The translations under genes were made by a program, and so were the position numbers. Below, piece after piece: positions 15,982 to 25,406 of a DNA stretch of 64,000 nucleotides (within the stretch, counting starts at the first letter, position 1; every line of letters begins with the position of its first letter). Where the stretch lies: contig JAAYNH010000076.1 in the NCBI GenBank assembly GCA_012520945.1, positions 1 to 64,000 of the forward strand, read 5' to 3'. Below the pieces are notes generated by a model. That model did not search any database. It saw only the letters and a program-made list of their open reading frames with translations, and was not told the origin of the DNA. The stretch is from Treponema sp. (lineage in GTDB: Bacteria; Spirochaetota; Spirochaetia; Treponematales; Treponemataceae).

Positions 15982-18894
15982 ATGAAGAAAAAAATTGCTT
16001 TGTTTTTTGTTGCAATTTTTGCAATGTTTTTTTGTGTTGGAACATTAATGGCACAAGAATGGTCTGCAGTCCCAAATCCAAAAATTCTTTCGGTAGCTCC
16101 TTCTGCTGAAAATCCCGGCACTGTAATTATTAAGTTTGATTATCCTACAGATACACGCCAAGATAAAATTCAGCTTGATATTTTGGAAAATGGAAATGTT
16201 TTAGAAAGTAAAACAATGGGACGTTCAAGAAACAATGTTAAAGAAACAGAATATGTTCCGACAAAATCCGGAAAATATAGTGTTCGTATCACAGGTATTA
16301 GAACGGGAGAGACCACAAAAAAGGGGCCAGTTTCAAAGGCTTTTAATTTTTCTTTTCCTTTAGCATCTCCAAATGTTGAATTATTAAATCAAGGAAAAGG
16401 TACGCTACGTGTTACGTGGAATTATGTTCATGAAGCTGAAACATATGAAATTACATATAAAGACGGTAATAAAAAAGAAGTTACCAAAAACGTAGGACGT
16501 GTATTTAAAACTGTTTTGGAAGATTTAACAATAGGTGAAAAAACAACAGTTAAAGTTGCAGCTGTTCGCGGTACTGAAAAAAAAGCCGGCAAACCTACGA
16601 TTAAGACAATTATTGAAGGTAAAGACCGTGAATGGAAACATACTTGGTTTGGTCAATCAACAAAAGAAAATTTAAATACAATGGAAATGATTGATGCTGA
16701 TAATTTGAAATTCAAACTAAATTCTTGTACTTATGATGAGGAAACCGGTAACATTGGCTTGAAAGGTGGAAAATTCACATCTTTTCATGACGGAGTTTCT
16801 TTTTATTATACAGAAATTGATGCAGCAACAGAAAACTTTGATTTGGAAGCAACTTTTACGATTGATTATATAAATATTGCTGCTGACGGACAAGAAGGTT
16901 TTGGTATTGTTTGTTATGATCATCTTGGAAAACACGGTGTTTTTTCACAAAACCACTATACAAATTCTGTTGCAATTTTAGCAACGAAAATGGAAGAGCG
17001 TTTTGGTGAAGTAAAGAAAACATCAAAAGATACTTTGGGTGTTCGCTTTACTCAAGGTATAACTCCTGAGGTTTTGAAAAAAGGTGATGCAGGAATTGCT
17101 GAATCGGGACTCAGTGAAGTTCACGCATTTAGTTATGACGCATCAGAGATTGTAAAAAAAGGCGATGTTTATCGTATACGCATGAAAAAAGATAATTCAG
17201 GTTATACATGCTATTATGATAAAGAAATTAAATCGGAAGATACAATAACAGAGTTTACTCTTTGGGGACCGGAAAAACTATTACAGTTAGATAAAGAAAA
17301 AGTATATGTAGGCTTTGCTGTTGCTCGAGGATGTAATGCAACTGTTAGTGATATTAAACTTACAATTACCGATCCTAAAAAAGATCCTCCAAGACAAGAA
17401 GAACCTCCAAAAATTATTCAAACAACTGTAAAAATTGACTCACCAGTTGCATATGGTATTGCTGACTATGTTATGAATATTACACCAAATGCTGACGGAA
17501 TTGTTACAGTTAAAGACACATCCGGTAAAATCTGGGCAGAAAATCTTGTAGTGAAAGCAAATAAATATGTTAGTCCGAAAGTAAAATTGATTCGTGGCAT
17601 AAACGATTTTGTTATTACATTTAAGCCGGATGAGAATTTCCGACCGGGTGAAAAAATGCGCATAGGTTCTTATGATAAAGAACTGAAAATGTATGTTGAA
17701 AATTATGATGCGATTAATATTACTCATTCTGTAATGTATAACACATATAAAGGAAGAAAACTTTATGTGTCACCATCCGGAAACGCCTTAAACAAGGGAA
17801 CAAAAGATAGTCCTCTTGATTTAGTAACTGCAATTAATTATGCCATGCCAGGGCAACCGATTATTATGTTGGATGGAACATATTATCCTACAAGAGGACT
17901 AATTTTTGAACGCGGAAACAATGGAAATGCAAAAAAACGAAAAGTTCTTAAAGCAGACAAAGGTACACGCCCGATAATTGATTTTGGTTCATCAAATTTA
18001 GCAATGCAACTTTGGGCGGATTATTGGACCTTGGAAGGTTTTGATTTAACAAATTCTCCGGAAAATATTAAAGCACTGCATATAGGTGGAAATCATAATA
18101 TTATTAAAGGTGTTAATGCATATTTGAATCGTGATACAGGAATTCAAATTTCCGGAATGGCAATTGAAGCACCTGAAAGATGGCCTACGCACAATTTAGT
18201 TTTGAATTGTACTTCTTGGGGGAACTGCGACCCTGCAGAAAATAATGCCGATGGATTTGGAGCAAAACTCACATGTGGAGAAGGTAATGTTTTCCGCGGT
18301 TGTATTGCGTATAGTAATATTGACGATGGATGGGACTTGTATTCAAAAATTGAAACAGGTCCAATTAGTCCGGTTTTAATTGAAAATTGTATAGCATTCA
18401 AAAACGGAACAAAACCGGACGGAACAGGTAATGGTGACGGAAATGGTTTCAAACTTGGTGGTGACGGAATCGCTGTTCCGCATGTGCTTAAAAATTCAAT
18501 TGCTTATTTGAACGGAATGCATGGAATTACAAGTAACTCGGATCCTGCTATTATTTTGATAAATAATACATCATATGGAAATAAAAGTCGTAATATCAGT
18601 TTGTATGGAAAAGGCAAAGAAACACCGCGAACATTCGTAACACAAAATAATATTTCAATGGAAGGTGGAGAGGCGGATGAATACGCTGAAATGCCACAAT
18701 TAGCTTCAAAAGACAATTATTTTTGGACAGGTGCTGAAAGTAAAAACTCTGAAGGTAAAAAAATACAAAAAGATATTTTTGAAAGCGTTGACATGACAAT
18801 TATGCCGGGAAGAAAAGCAAATGGAAATATTGACATGAAAGGCTTGTTCGAAAAAAATAATAAAGCACCAAAAGGTATTGGGGCAGATTTGTAA
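15982..18894 (+). CDS. Secreted modular pectate lyase, PL9 family
   Basis: This protein of about 970 residues starts with a signal peptide (MKKKIALFFVAIFAMFF...LMAQ). Two fibronectin-III-like repeats follow (about 30-215), then a beta-sandwich domain (about 230-465) resembling DUF1080/LamG-like modules, and another Ig-like domain (about 485-590). The C-terminal right-handed beta-helix (about 610-970) opens with KLYVSPSGN. It contains the PL9 signature around NNADGFGAKLTCGEGN and NIDDGWDLYSK, where family knowledge places Ca2+-binding Asp residues and the catalytic Lys. It should cleave polygalacturonate by beta-elimination outside the cytoplasm. The start at 15982 is chosen because AAGGATGG is well spaced; the ATG at 15973 overlaps that site. 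Confidence 0.88.
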   Translation: MKKKIALFFVAIFAMFFCVGTLMAQEWSAVPNPKILSVAPSAENPGTVIIKFDYPTDTRQDKIQLDILENGNVLESKTMGRSRNNVKETEYVPTKSGKYSVRITGIRTGETTKKGPVSKAFNFSFPLASPNVELLNQGKGTLRVTWNYVHEAETYEITYKDGNKKEVTKNVGRVFKTVLEDLTIGEKTTVKVAAVRGTEKKAGKPTIKTIIEGKDREWKHTWFGQSTKENLNTMEMIDADNLKFKLNSCTYDEETGNIGLKGGKFTSFHDGVSFYYTEIDAATENFDLEATFTIDYINIAADGQEGFGIVCYDHLGKHGVFSQNHYTNSVAILATKMEERFGEVKKTSKDTLGVRFTQGITPEVLKKGDAGIAESGLSEVHAFSYDASEIVKKGDVYRIRMKKDNSGYTCYYDKEIKSEDTITEFTLWGPEKLLQLDKEKVYVGFAVARGCNATVSDIKLTITDPKKDPPRQEEPPKIIQTTVKIDSPVAYGIADYVMNITPNADGIVTVKDTSGKIWAENLVVKANKYVSPKVKLIRGINDFVITFKPDENFRPGEKMRIGSYDKELKMYVENYDAINITHSVMYNTYKGRKLYVSPSGNALNKGTKDSPLDLVTAINYAMPGQPIIMLDGTYYPTRGLIFERGNNGNAKKRKVLKADKGTRPIIDFGSSNLAMQLWADYWTLEGFDLTNSPENIKALHIGGNHNIIKGVNAYLNRDTGIQISGMAIEAPERWPTHNLVLNCTSWGNCDPAENNADGFGAKLTCGEGNVFRGCIAYSNIDDGWDLYSKIETGPISPVLIENCIAFKNGTKPDGTGNGDGNGFKLGGDGIAVPHVLKNSIAYLNGMHGITSNSDPAIILINNTSYGNKSRNISLYGKGKETPRTFVTQNNISMEGGEADEYAEMPQLASKDNYFWTGAESKNSEGKKIQKDIFESVDMTIMPGRKANGNIDMKGLFEKNNKAPKGIGADL

Positions 18895-18913
18895 TTAATA
18901 AAACTGTTTAATT

Positions 18914-18953
18914 AAAGGACTTGTTTTTCTACCAAAAGCAAGTCCTTTTTTTA
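18914..18953 (+). terminator. Terminator of the pectate lyase gene
   Basis: A perfect 10-bp stem, AAAGGACTTG (18914-18923) with CAAGTCCTTT (18939-18948), is followed by a T-run. Confidence 0.85.
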
Positions 18954-18984
18954 GCGTTTTATAAAGAAAAATGTCTGATAGCAA

Positions 18985-19021
18985 AAAAAAGAGTTTATTC
19001 AGGATATAGAATAAACTCTTT
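18985..19021 (-). terminator. Terminator of the small exported-protein gene
   Basis: A perfect 13-bp stem, AAAGAGTTTATTC (18988-19000) with GAATAAACTCTTT (19009-19021). On the minus strand it is followed by a run of T, placing it downstream of the gene at 19056-19451. Confidence 0.85.
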
Positions 19022-19055
19022 AAGGTAAGGTTATGAATTAAAAACTAAATACAAA

Positions 19056-19451
19056 CTAAAGGCGTGATTTATCGTGAAGAATATAAAAACGCTTATATCT
19101 GTATGTGTTTTTTTGAGCAAAAAAAGCACAATCATCTTCATCAGTATAAAGTCGTGCTTTAAAATAGCCATTATCGCGAGCAAATTTATCTACAGCATCA
19201 CGAATTGTTGTGTTGGCATCTCCTCTGTCAAAAGGATGGTCTTTAATTGTGTATGTCACACGTAAAACACCGGTCATTTCGTTAAAAGCAAAATCAATGT
19301 TAGCATAACCAATCTTCACAGATGATTTTACAAAAGCGAACGGGTCAGTACTTGTTTCTGAGGACTGATCTGTTGCAATAGTGCTTTCATTTGTAAAACC
19401 GAAAGATAATGAAATAAATAATAAAAATAAAACAAAAATAATCTTCTTCAT
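19056..19451 (-). CDS. Small exported protein, unknown
   Basis: The 131-residue protein has a clear cleavable signal peptide (MKKIIFVLFLLFISLSFGF) followed by a Ser/Thr-rich stretch and a mixed alpha/beta domain of about 90 residues. I recognise no family. The domain has one Cys and ends with several aromatic residues. It is probably periplasmic. The gene stands alone between the pectate lyase and tex, with its own promoter and terminator. The ATG at 19451 lacks a ribosome-binding site; TATAAT ends seven bases upstream. Confidence 0.65.
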   Translation of the reverse strand: MKKIIFVLFLLFISLSFGFTNESTIATDQSSETSTDPFAFVKSSVKIGYANIDFAFNEMTGVLRVTYTIKDHPFDRGDANTTIRDAVDKFARDNGYFKARLYTDEDDCAFFAQKNTYRYKRFYILHDKSRL

Positions 19452-19458
19452 AAATTAA

Positions 19459-19486
19459 ATTATAACACATTTTTAATAATGTGCAA
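19459..19486 (-). promoter_or_regulatory. Promoter of the small exported protein, predicted leaderless
   Basis: TTGCAC (19486-19481), 16-base spacer, TATAAT (19464-19459), seven bases to the ATG at 19451. Confidence 0.6.
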
Positions 19487-19542
19487 CGAAAAAAAACAAA
19501 AAAGTTGTAAAATTTTGAGAAAATGTGAAGAAATTTGGCAAA

Positions 19543-19594
19543 AAAAGTGCCTTAAATAATCATTTTAAAAATCATTATTTAAAAGCACTTTTTA
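19543..19594 (-). terminator. Terminator of tex
   Basis: GCACTTTTT/AAAAAGTGC and an inner TAAATAAT/ATTATTTA pairing form a long hairpin just past the tex stop. On the minus strand a T-run follows. Confidence 0.7.
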
Positions 19595-19609
19595 ATAAAC
19601 CATCTAAGA

Positions 19610-21994
19610 TTATTTTTTGTTTTTTAATAGAGCAGCAAAAGGATTATAAGACATTCCATCATCGCTACCGCCGAAATTACTGCGTTCTTTGCGGTTTTCC
19701 GGCTTTTTTTCAGATGTATTTCCTGTTGTTGTTTTTACGCGAACAACACGTTTTGAGCCTCTATTTCCTTCTTTTGTAGTATTGTTATCGCTGGAAAATT
19801 TTGCAGGTTTAATATTTCCTGCATTTGCAATTCTTGAAGATGCATCGCTTTTTAACGATAAACTTATGCGACGGCGGTCAACATCAAGAGCAATAATTGT
19901 ACATTCTTTAATATCGCCTACTTTAATATGTTCCATAGGATCTTCGACAAAACTATCGCTTAATTCTGAAATATGCAAAAGCCCCGTCTCTTTAATTCCT
20001 AAGTCAACAAAGGCACCAAAATCAACTACATTTCTAATTTTTCCGGTAACTTTCATACCTTCTTTTAAGTCTTCAAAAGTTACAACGCCTTTTTGTATAA
20101 TTGGTTTTGGATAACCATCTCGAGGGTCGCGGTTGGGCTTTTGCAACTCATTTATAATATCAACGATTGTTGTTTCGCCAAGTGAATATTTATCTTTTAA
20201 TTGTTTTTTTAAGTCGCTTGAAACGGCTTTTTCGGATTTTACTAAAGGCATAACTTCGCGAGCTACTTCATAATTTTCCGGATGAACCCATGTATTATCT
20301 AAAGGATCAGAGCTTTCAGGAATTTTTAAAAAACCGGCACATTGTTCAAATGTTTTTGGACCTAATCCGCCAATTTTTTTTAAGTCTTCGCGACTTGTAA
20401 TTTTACCGTTTTCATCACGATATTTTACAATTTTTTTTGCCAAAGAACTGTTTATTCCTGAAACATATTTTAATAGATGATATGAAGCAGTATTTAAATT
20501 TACGCCAACTTGATTAACAACAGAGCCAACAACTTCATCTAAAGTTTCAGACAAACGTTTTTGATTGACGTCATGTTGATACAAACCAACACCTATTGCC
20601 TTCGGGTCAATTTTTACAAGTTCTGCTAATGGATCTTGTAAGCGACGACCCATAGAAATGGCTCCGCGAATAGTTAAGTCTAAATCAGGAAATTCTTCGC
20701 GTGCAGTCTCACTTGCAGAATAAACAGAAGCACCGCTTTCATCAACAATCGTATATGCGACATCGGGAAAATAATCATTGATTACTTGAGCAACAATTTG
20801 TTGAACTTCTTGACTACCTGTTCCGTTGCCAATTGCAACTAATTGAATGTTATATTCTTTTATGGCTTGACGAATTAAAACAGCAGAACCAACAGGGTCA
20901 GCAACTTGTTTTATTAAAAAATATCCAAGATATTTTCCTGTTTCATCAAGTGCGGCACATTTAGTACCTGTTCGAATTCCGGGATCAATACCAAGAACTC
21001 TTGTTCCTTTGATTGGTTGTTGCATGAGAAGGTTTTTTAGATTTTCGCTAAAAATTTCAATTCCATGAGTGTCTGCTCCGTCCATTAAATTGCTACGAAT
21101 TTCACGAACGACGGCAGGGGATAGTAGTCTAACTAAACCGTCTTCAATAGCCTCCGCATGATATTTATTATTCAATGTATGTTTGCGTTTTAATAAATCT
21201 ATAGCTCCGTCAATATCAACATCGATTGTAACTTCCAGTGCATTTTCACGCTCTCCACGATTAATTGCTAAAACGCGGTGCGGTTTAATTTCGTTCAGAG
21301 GTTCTGAATAATCCCAATACATTTGATATACAGACGTTTTAGCAACGTCATCATCACCAATGCCTTTTACTTTTACTAATCCTGTTCGCATATAAAAACC
21401 TAAAACATCGCTACGATTATCCGTATCTTGTGAAATTCGTTCTGCTATTATGTCTTTAGCACCATTAAGTGCAGCTTCTGCGGAGTTGACAATTAATTCT
21501 TCCGTTTCTGCTTCAAGAATAATATATTTTTCGGCTTCTTTTTCTAAAGAAATATCATCCATGAAAAGCATAGCTTCTGCTAAAGGTTCTAAACCGCGTT
21601 CCATAGCTAACATACCGCGTGTTTTTTTCTTTTTCTTGAATGGAGCCCATAAATCTTCTAATTCTGTTAAAGTTTTAGCTTTATTTACGCTTTCAAACAA
21701 AAAATTTGTTAATTTGCCTTGTGCAAAAATGCCTTTAATAATTTCCAAACGACGAGTTTCAAGATTTATATAACTTTTAAACAAGTGATCACAATCACGA
21801 ACTTGTAATTCATCAAGAGAACCGTGTGCTTCCTTTCTGTAACGAGAAATAAATGGGATAGTACATCCTTCATTAACCAAAGAAATGACAGCACTAACTT
21901 GCTGCATTTTAACTGAAAGTTTTTCTGCGATGCGCTTCATTATATCAATTTCATTAACAACTAAGGCATCAATAATTTCTTGTGTAAATTCCAT
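19610..21994 (-). CDS. tex: Tex-family RNA-binding transcription accessory protein
   Basis: The 794-residue protein matches Tex. It has an N-terminal helical region, a YqgF/RNase-H-like domain opening with GIDPGIRTGTK near residue 330, helix-hairpin-helix motifs around residues 500-560 (NTASYHLLKYVSGI, KKIGGLGPKTFEQ), and an S1 RNA-binding domain near 655-725 (GKIRNVVDFGAFVDLG). A charged, low-complexity tail rich in Lys, Asn and Arg follows. Tex is a conserved nucleic-acid-binding protein related to eukaryotic Spt6, with effects on transcription. It is probably monocistronic. TAAAAT lies nine bases before the ATG and there is no good ribosome site. Confidence 0.93.
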   Translation of the reverse strand: MEFTQEIIDALVVNEIDIMKRIAEKLSVKMQQVSAVISLVNEGCTIPFISRYRKEAHGSLDELQVRDCDHLFKSYINLETRRLEIIKGIFAQGKLTNFLFESVNKAKTLTELEDLWAPFKKKKKTRGMLAMERGLEPLAEAMLFMDDISLEKEAEKYIILEAETEELIVNSAEAALNGAKDIIAERISQDTDNRSDVLGFYMRTGLVKVKGIGDDDVAKTSVYQMYWDYSEPLNEIKPHRVLAINRGERENALEVTIDVDIDGAIDLLKRKHTLNNKYHAEAIEDGLVRLLSPAVVREIRSNLMDGADTHGIEIFSENLKNLLMQQPIKGTRVLGIDPGIRTGTKCAALDETGKYLGYFLIKQVADPVGSAVLIRQAIKEYNIQLVAIGNGTGSQEVQQIVAQVINDYFPDVAYTIVDESGASVYSASETAREEFPDLDLTIRGAISMGRRLQDPLAELVKIDPKAIGVGLYQHDVNQKRLSETLDEVVGSVVNQVGVNLNTASYHLLKYVSGINSSLAKKIVKYRDENGKITSREDLKKIGGLGPKTFEQCAGFLKIPESSDPLDNTWVHPENYEVAREVMPLVKSEKAVSSDLKKQLKDKYSLGETTIVDIINELQKPNRDPRDGYPKPIIQKGVVTFEDLKEGMKVTGKIRNVVDFGAFVDLGIKETGLLHISELSDSFVEDPMEHIKVGDIKECTIIALDVDRRRISLSLKSDASSRIANAGNIKPAKFSSDNNTTKEGNRGSKRVVRVKTTTGNTSEKKPENRKERSNFGGSDDGMSYNPFAALLKNKK

Positions 21995-22049
21995 AATGAT
22001 TTCATTTTACAAAAATAAGGCACTTAACGCAATATAAGTTTTACGGATT

Positions 22050-23423
22050 TTAGTATACTTTTTTTCCCATATAATAGGTTGAGCAAACCTTTCCAAAAAG
22101 TTGTTTCCCTTCAAAAGGACAAACTTTCCCCTTTGTTTTAAATTTTGTAGAATCAACTATCCATGTTTCATGTAAGTCTACAAGAACAAGGTTTGCTAAA
22201 AAATGTTTGCGTAATTTTCCACGTGGAGGTGTTAAATCATTTGCTGAAAAATTATCCAAGCCTAAAATTTGTGCGGGTTTTGCAGACATTAATTCACTTA
22301 GCTTTGTAAGCGGTAAAAAACCTGTTTGTACAAGTTCTGTATGTGCAACTGCAAAAGATGTTTCAAGACCGGGGAAACCTGGAGCTCCTGCAACTTTATC
22401 GGCAAGAGTATGTGGGGCATGGTCTGTTGAAATAACATCACAAGTGCCGTCCGTTAGAGCTTTTAAAAGGGCAGCCCTGTCTTTTTTAGTGCGAATTGGA
22501 GGATTTACTAAATATCGTAACATATTAGGTTTATCACAATCAAGGGAAAAATGATGAGGTGTAATTTCACAAGTGATATTCATGCCATTTTGTTTTGCAC
22601 GACGTATTGCCTCAATGGAATTTTTAGTAGATACGTGTGAAATGTGAACAGGACAGTTAGTAGCGTAGGCTATTTCAATGTTGCGTAAAGTTGCTATATC
22701 TTCGGAAAGCGATAAAATCATATTAGCTTCTTCTAAATATGCGTCAATTTGTGCTGCAACAATTTTAGCATCTTCTCTTGTTTCATCATATTTTTCAATT
22801 AAAGATAAGGCAGCATTTCGGCATTTTTTTGCAAGTGGAGTTAAGGTCATGTCTTCACAATGACAATTTACAATAATGCCCGAAGAAGCACATTTTTCCA
22901 TTGCTTCAAGCATGACATTTGCAGTAGGTACATCGAATCCATCTTCAGTAACGATAGGTATTCTGTCTAAATTATCTAAATGAGAAGTGTCTGTGCCGGA
23001 GAAATTTTTTGTGATACTCACTGTTTGAATTATAGATGCTTTACCATAGCTTTCAGCTTCTTCTTCTATGGAATGTGCTAATTCGGAAGAAGAAACAACA
23101 GGTTTTGTATTTGGCATAAGAACAAGCGTACCAAAACCTCCGGCAACAGCAGCATTTAATCCGCTTTCCAGGTCTTCTTTTTCTGTTTGACCGGGATAGC
23201 GAAAGTGTACATGCATATCGATAAAAGACGGCATCAACGTTTTGCCTTCACAATCAATAAATGCAAGTTCGTCAGCGATATCTTTTTGCAGTACTTTAGC
23301 TTTTTGTTCAGTAGAAAAGTTACCGGTATAAACGGAAACAATAACATCGTCATCAATTAATAGTGCACCGTTAGTGTCAATTTCAGAATCAACAAGCCGG
23401 GCATTATAAAAAAGTGTTTTCAT
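22050..23423 (-). CDS. pyrC: Dihydroorotase
   Basis: This is a 457-residue amidohydrolase of the class I dihydroorotase type, which cyclises carbamoyl aspartate to dihydroorotate in pyrimidine synthesis. The metal ligands are visible: HVHFRYPG near residue 70, the His of NCHCED, the His of HISHVS, and the catalytic Asp in STDHAPH. It is last in a pyrB-pyrI-pyrC operon; pyrI stops eight bases before this ATG. AGGA lies before the start. The enzyme uses zinc, and its place after aspartate carbamoyltransferase matches pathway order. Confidence 0.93.
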   Translation of the reverse strand: MKTLFYNARLVDSEIDTNGALLIDDDVIVSVYTGNFSTEQKAKVLQKDIADELAFIDCEGKTLMPSFIDMHVHFRYPGQTEKEDLESGLNAAVAGGFGTLVLMPNTKPVVSSSELAHSIEEEAESYGKASIIQTVSITKNFSGTDTSHLDNLDRIPIVTEDGFDVPTANVMLEAMEKCASSGIIVNCHCEDMTLTPLAKKCRNAALSLIEKYDETREDAKIVAAQIDAYLEEANMILSLSEDIATLRNIEIAYATNCPVHISHVSTKNSIEAIRRAKQNGMNITCEITPHHFSLDCDKPNMLRYLVNPPIRTKKDRAALLKALTDGTCDVISTDHAPHTLADKVAGAPGFPGLETSFAVAHTELVQTGFLPLTKLSELMSAKPAQILGLDNFSANDLTPPRGKLRKHFLANLVLVDLHETWIVDSTKFKTKGKVCPFEGKQLFGKVCSTYYMGKKVY

Positions 23424-23431
23424 ATATAATC

Positions 23432-23872
23432 CTAAAAAATTTCACCAACGCCTGCCCTATAAAGTTCATCACAATAGTCGCAACAATATTCAGCACGTTT
23501 TTTATCAACAAGGCGGAAAATATGAGGAATATACGGTTCTGTCGATGTAATACAGCGTGGATTTTTGCATTTTATAACATTTTCAACGCGTTCAGGGAAA
23601 CTTAATGAAATTTTCCGTGCGATACGTTCTTCAACAACAACATTTACGGTTATGTTTGGATCAATAAAACCAAGCACGGAATAATCAATATTTATGATAT
23701 TGTCAATTTTAATAATATCTTTGCGTCCGTGTGTTTTTGAAGGTACATTCATAATTAAAGCAACACAATAATCTGCTTTATCTAATCCTAGCCAACTAAA
23801 TATGCGCGGTCCACTACCGGCACGAATGTGATCTATGACCAGTCCGTTTTTAATAGTATCTACATTTAACAT
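23432..23872 (-). CDS. pyrI: Aspartate carbamoyltransferase regulatory chain
   Basis: The 146-residue protein matches PyrI, the allosteric subunit that binds CTP and ATP and joins catalytic trimers. The N-terminal nucleotide domain has the GLVIDHI segment. The C-terminal zinc domain shows CKNPRC, then CCDYC about 30 residues later, giving the four-Cys zinc site. AGGAG precedes the ATG. It sits between pyrB and pyrC, eight bases from each. The presence of PyrI implies an E. coli-like enteric type of aspartate carbamoyltransferase with feedback control. Confidence 0.93.
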   Translation of the reverse strand: MLNVDTIKNGLVIDHIRAGSGPRIFSWLGLDKADYCVALIMNVPSKTHGRKDIIKIDNIINIDYSVLGFIDPNITVNVVVEERIARKISLSFPERVENVIKCKNPRCITSTEPYIPHIFRLVDKKRAEYCCDYCDELYRAGVGEIF

Positions 23873-23880
23873 AAAAACTC

Positions 23881-24804
23881 CTAAATGCTACCTGTCATTT
23901 TTGCGATTAATGCCATGCGTGCAAACATGCCATATTTTACTTGTTTGAAATATGCGGCTCGATGGTCAGCGTCTACCTCCGGGGAAATTTCATTAACACG
24001 TGGAAGAGGATGTAGTACAATCATTGTGTCTTTTGCATAACGCATCTTTTCTTTGTCTAAAATATAACTGTCACGTAACCGTAAATAGTCTTGTTCGTTA
24101 AAAAAACGTTCTTTTTGTACGCGGGTCATATACAAGATGTCCAGTTGATCAATAACATCTTCAAGATGAACTTCACATACATATTCAAGGCCTGCACGTT
24201 TAAAAACTTGATTTGTAATATATTCGGGAATTTGTAATTCTTTTGGACTTATTAAAATAAATTTGTTATTAGGATAACGACTCATTGCTTTAGCTAAACT
24301 GTGAACTGTGCGTCCGAATTTTAAATCTCCGCAAAGACCGATTGTATGTCCTTCAAAACAACCTTTTAAAGCACGAATAGTAACAAGGTCAGTGAGGGTT
24401 TGCGTTGGATGGTGGTGTCCTCCGTCTCCTGCATTAATAATAGGTACGGTAGAATAACGGCTTGCCAAAAGAGCAGCTCCTTCTTTTGGATTGCGCATTG
24501 CAATTATGTCAGTATAAGAAGAAACCGTACGAATAGTGTCTGCAAGACTTTCGCCTTTTGTTGTGGAGCTTGCTGAAGAATCTGAAAAGCCTAAAACAGA
24601 GCCACCAAGACGTAACATTGCCGCTTCAAACGAAAGTCTTGTTCGTGTGCTTGGTTCAAAAAAAAGTGTTGCTAAGATTTTTCCATGACATATATCGCTA
24701 TAGGCTATTGGGTCAATAATCATTTGTTCTGCTAATTCGCAGAGCTCATCAATTTCTTCCAAAGTAAAATCTGCCGGTTCAATTAAATGCCGACTAATGA
24801 GCAT
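23881..24804 (-). CDS. pyrB: Aspartate carbamoyltransferase catalytic chain
   Basis: This enzyme condenses carbamoyl phosphate and aspartate, the first committed step of pyrimidine synthesis. The carbamoyl-phosphate loop [12 protein letters not shown] and the HPTQTLTDL motif are complete, and a PLPRVNEI segment follows near the C-terminus. I place the start at the ATG at 24804 (MLISRHL), since GGAGG lies five bases upstream; the open frame extends to 24861 but that region covers the ribosome site. Predicted length is 307 residues, as usual for PyrB. First gene of pyrB-pyrI-pyrC. I saw no clear leader-peptide attenuator, only a GATAGAAT-type promoter region around 24830-24845. Confidence 0.94.
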   Translation of the reverse strand: MLISRHLIEPADFTLEEIDELCELAEQMIIDPIAYSDICHGKILATLFFEPSTRTRLSFEAAMLRLGGSVLGFSDSSASSTTKGESLADTIRTVSSYTDIIAMRNPKEGAALLASRYSTVPIINAGDGGHHHPTQTLTDLVTIRALKGCFEGHTIGLCGDLKFGRTVHSLAKAMSRYPNNKFILISPKELQIPEYITNQVFKRAGLEYVCEVHLEDVIDQLDILYMTRVQKERFFNEQDYLRLRDSYILDKEKMRYAKDTMIVLHPLPRVNEISPEVDADHRAAYFKQVKYGMFARMALIAKMTGSI

Positions 24805-24931
24805 AAGTGCCTCCGTATTTTTCAATTTGTTTATTCTATCATAATCACAAAATTTTCGCAACTTTTATTGCTAAATTTGTAATCATGATTTATAATATTA
24901 AGTAAGAAATAATTAATGAAAGGAGTGGATT

Positions 24932-25303
24932 ATGGCCGCAAAATTTGTAATAAAACAAACAAAAACCGGATTTGTTTTTAATCTCAAAGCAACAAACGGG
25001 GAAACAATTGCAACTTCGGAAGTTTACACAACAGAAGCAGCATGTAAAAACGGAATTGAAAGTGTAAGGAAAAATGCACCTGTTGCAGCGGTAGAAGATC
25101 AAACGGCAAAAGATTTTACAACGGAAAAAAATCCTAAGTTTGAAATTTATAATGATAAAGCAGGCAAATTCCGCTTTAGACTTAAAGCTACCAATGGACA
25201 AATTATTGCAGTTGGCGAAGCGTATGAAGCCCTCAGAAATTGCAAAAATGGTGTGGAATCAATTAAAAAAAATGCACCTGTTGCTGAAATTGTAAAAGAA
25301 TAA
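24932..25303 (+). CDS. DUF1508 (YegP-like) protein, two tandem repeats
   Basis: The 123-residue protein consists of two about 48-residue repeats. Each runs from a KFxIxxxxxGxFxFxLKATNG strand pair through a CKNGxESxxKNAP segment (residues 3-49 and 68-114). This is the YegP/DUF1508 pattern, a small domain of unknown function common in bacteria. A short charged linker of about 18 residues separates the repeats. AAGGAG is well placed before the ATG. It has its own terminator at 25327-25357 and no obvious functional partner. Confidence 0.88.
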   Translation: MAAKFVIKQTKTGFVFNLKATNGETIATSEVYTTEAACKNGIESVRKNAPVAAVEDQTAKDFTTEKNPKFEIYNDKAGKFRFRLKATNGQIIAVGEAYEALRNCKNGVESIKKNAPVAEIVKE

Positions 25304-25325
25304 ATTATTGCAATATTTATTAAGG

Positions 25326-25357
25326 ATAAGGCTACCGGAAAAGGTGGCCTTTTTAAT
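25326..25357 (+). terminator. Terminator of the DUF1508 gene
   Basis: AAGGCTACC (25328-25336) pairs with GGTGGCCTT (25343-25351), with one G-U, followed by a T-run. Confidence 0.8.
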
Positions 25358-25371
25358 TTTTTATTAATCAC

Positions 25372-25400
25372 TATACAAAAAAATAATTGTAAAATATAAT
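25372..25400 (+). promoter_or_regulatory. Promoter of the GerMN gene, predicted leaderless
   Basis: TATACA (25372-25377), 17-base spacer, TATAAT (25395-25400), then six bases to the ATG at 25407. No ribosome-binding site is present. Confidence 0.6.
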
Positions 25401-25406
25401 TAACTC

